A stretch of 6,291 nt of DNA from Synergistales bacterium (GTDB taxonomy: Bacteria; Synergistota; Synergistia; Synergistales; Synergistaceae): assembly GCA_026002695.1 (NCBI GenBank), contig BOCB01000069.1, positions 1 to 6,291 of the forward strand, in the 5' to 3' direction. The number at the start of each line of letters is the position of its first letter. The first letter of the stretch is position 1. Below the pieces are notes generated by a model, which saw only the letters and a program-made list of their open reading frames with translations, was not told where the DNA came from and did not search any database. Positions 4,977 through 6,291 of the stretch are shown here, piece after piece. The position numbers and the translations under genes were made by a program.

Positions 4977-6291
4977 CCGTTCCACTTCGGATTGCCTATC
5001 GTGTAGCCCACCATCAGCTCGCCGTGATTATTGTATATGAGCATTATCTTACCGTTCAGGAACTGTCCCGGCACTGACAGGGCGACGCCTGTCTCCCACG
5101 CGTCATTCTCTCTCGACCAGTCGTTCATTATCATGCCGTATCCCGCGAAGAACTCGCTGCGCAGCGCGCCCCACCATGACTTGAAGAGATTAAATCCCAC
5201 GCCGGCGCGAATCCAGAACGCCTGATCCCCGGCGAGCGGGCGCGGCGCGAGACTGAACAACTCGTCGTGAGCGCCGAGGAGCGCCCTGTAAGCCGAATAA
5301 TCCTTGTCGCCGGTCTCCAGCCCTATCTCGGCCATAACATGCGCGCGCTCGGTCAGCGGTATGTATGCCGCCAAGTGCGAGCGGGAGGTCCACACGCTCT
5401 CGCTGTTCCACCATATCTGGCTCGTGAAGTTCACGCCCTTAGTCGGAGTGGGCTGACTGTCCAGCGTGTCTATGTTGTAGTAGAGATAAGGGCCGTACTT
5501 CGTGCCGCTCATGTCCGGCGCGTCGATGTACTCGGCCGCCGCCCCGAAGCCTATCCTTCCGCGGCCCGCTTCCTTGTAATACAGGGCGCGCGCCGAATAT
5601 CTGTTAATGGAGTAGATGCCTAAACCCTCCGGTTCCTCCCTCTGATTTTGCGCGCTGAGCGAGAAACCCCACTGCCCGTCGTTCAGAAGAGGCGTGAAAT
5701 ACTTCGCGGACAGCCCCCACTCCTCATTGCCGTATCTCGCGGCAAGACTGCCTGAGTCCCCGTCCGTAATCATGTCAACCGCGTTGAGCGTGCCTTCCAG
5801 CCATCTGTGATAGTTCAGGTTGCTTGTGTAGCCGTCCGCCGTGATCTCGAACGGAGGTTTCTTTTCCACGCGGAACCTCACGTCAACGCCGCCCCGTTCG
5901 TCTGACGGCCATACGTCAACGTTGACGGCGGCAACGTCATTGCGCCCCGTTATATTCCGTATGGCGTCGGCTACGGAGTCCGCGTTGTAAATGCCGCCTA
6001 TCCAGCTCCGATAATCTCTCTCAATATCCCTTGCCAACGTATCCCCCGCGCCGTCCACCGAGACGCTGCGCACGACCCTTATCTCGGCCGTCCTGCGGCG
6101 TTCGGACAGCTCGCCGGCCTCGGCGGCTACGGACATTATCGAATCAATGTTCTCCTCGGCCGCCCGCAATCCGCGCCGATATATCTCCTCATACCCGCCC
6201 GGGTTCAGCATACTGAACGAGTCCACGTCGGGGTACAGGACAAGGTCGGCCATTTCGTTATTCTTCCTGATATTGTCGATGGTCATTATGT
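4961..6291 (-). CDS. Patatin-like phospholipase with POTRA and outer-membrane barrel, C-terminal part
   Basis: The frame stays open to the right edge, so this is the last 443 or so codons of a longer gene. The ATG at 6286 has no ribosome binding site and is probably internal. The first 45 or so residues (MADLVLYPDVDSFSM, then YEEIYRRGLRAAEE) match the end of a patatin phospholipase domain. Residues about 68-143 form a POTRA-like domain (VRSVSVDGAGD at the start, VDVRFRVEKKP at the end). From about 145 to the end are alternating strands of a BamA/Omp85-type barrel, including LDSQPTPTKGVNFTSQIWW at about 275-293. This fits the PlpD-type class of outer-membrane patatins, whose lipase domain is delivered to the periplasm or cell surface. 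The lipase catalytic Ser-Asp dyad lies outside the window. The protein ends in KWNGYVMP rather than the aromatic residue usual for barrel proteins. Its last 16 bases overlap rsmG on the other strand. Confidence 0.85.
   Translation of the reverse strand, partial: IMTIDNIRKNNEMADLVLYPDVDSFSMLNPGGYEEIYRRGLRAAEENIDSIMSVAAEAGELSERRRTAEIRVVRSVSVDGAGDTLARDIERDYRSWIGGIYNADSVADAIRNITGRNDVAAVNVDVWPSDERGGVDVRFRVEKKPPFEITADGYTSNLNYHRWLEGTLNAVDMITDGDSGSLAARYGNEEWGLSAKYFTPLLNDGQWGFSLSAQNQREEPEGLGIYSINRYSARALYYKEAGRGRIGFGAAAEYIDAPDMSGTKYGPYLYYNIDTLDSQPTPTKGVNFTSQIWWNSESVWTSRSHLAAYIPLTERAHVMAEIGLETGDKDYSAYRALLGAHDELFSLAPRPLAGDQAFWIRAGVGFNLFKSWWGALRSEFFAGYGMIMNDWSRENDAWETGVALSVPGQFLNGKIMLIYNNHGELMVGYTIGNPKWNGYVMP

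Noticed and set aside
5267..5623. Plus-strand open frame antisense to the barrel gene.
   Set aside because: It is an arginine/alanine-rich shadow of a GC-rich gene with no family resemblance.

Overview
The window looks like chromosomal DNA from a moderately GC-rich bacterium with an outer membrane. The right-hand gene encodes the rear half of a patatin phospholipase fused to a POTRA domain and an outer-membrane beta-barrel, an architecture found only in diderms. An anaerobic diderm such as a member of the Synergistota would fit, but the phylum is a guess from protein style and is not shown by a marker gene.

Layout from left to right. Bases 1-100 hold no gene I can support. On the minus strand, 101-579 carry a type II toxin-antitoxin pair: an antitoxin read first, overlapping a YoeB mRNA-interferase toxin by 13 bases. 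Bases 580-863 are a visibly more AT-rich spacer. It holds strong inverted repeats, a probable terminator for the kinase operon, and decayed-looking small reading frames on both strands that resemble remnants of a small gene or interspersed repeat. Bases 864-4143 (minus strand) form a tight two-gene operon: a FIST-domain sensor protein followed, one base after its stop codon, by a soluble hybrid histidine kinase (coiled coil, PAS, HisKA, HATPase, REC, REC). A good sigma70-type promoter sits at 4194-4222.

The divergent intergenic region 4144-4313 also contains a strong plus-strand terminator at 4262-4293 with no recognisable gene before it. An extended -10 element at 4298-4306 lies so close to the rsmG start codon that the rsmG mRNA may be leaderless. 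rsmG (16S rRNA G527 methyltransferase) occupies 4314-4976 on the plus strand. It overlaps tail to tail by 16 bases with the minus-strand patatin/outer-membrane barrel gene, which runs off the right edge.

Functionally, the most interesting unit is the FIST plus hybrid-kinase pair. It has the same organisation as the NosP/NahK family, in which a stand-alone FIST protein senses a ligand and controls a partner cytoplasmic hybrid kinase. The kinase has two receiver domains but no histidine phosphotransfer domain, and no output regulator is encoded here, so its phosphorelay must continue elsewhere in the genome. The toxin-antitoxin pair and its spacer look like an accessory insertion beside otherwise core genes.
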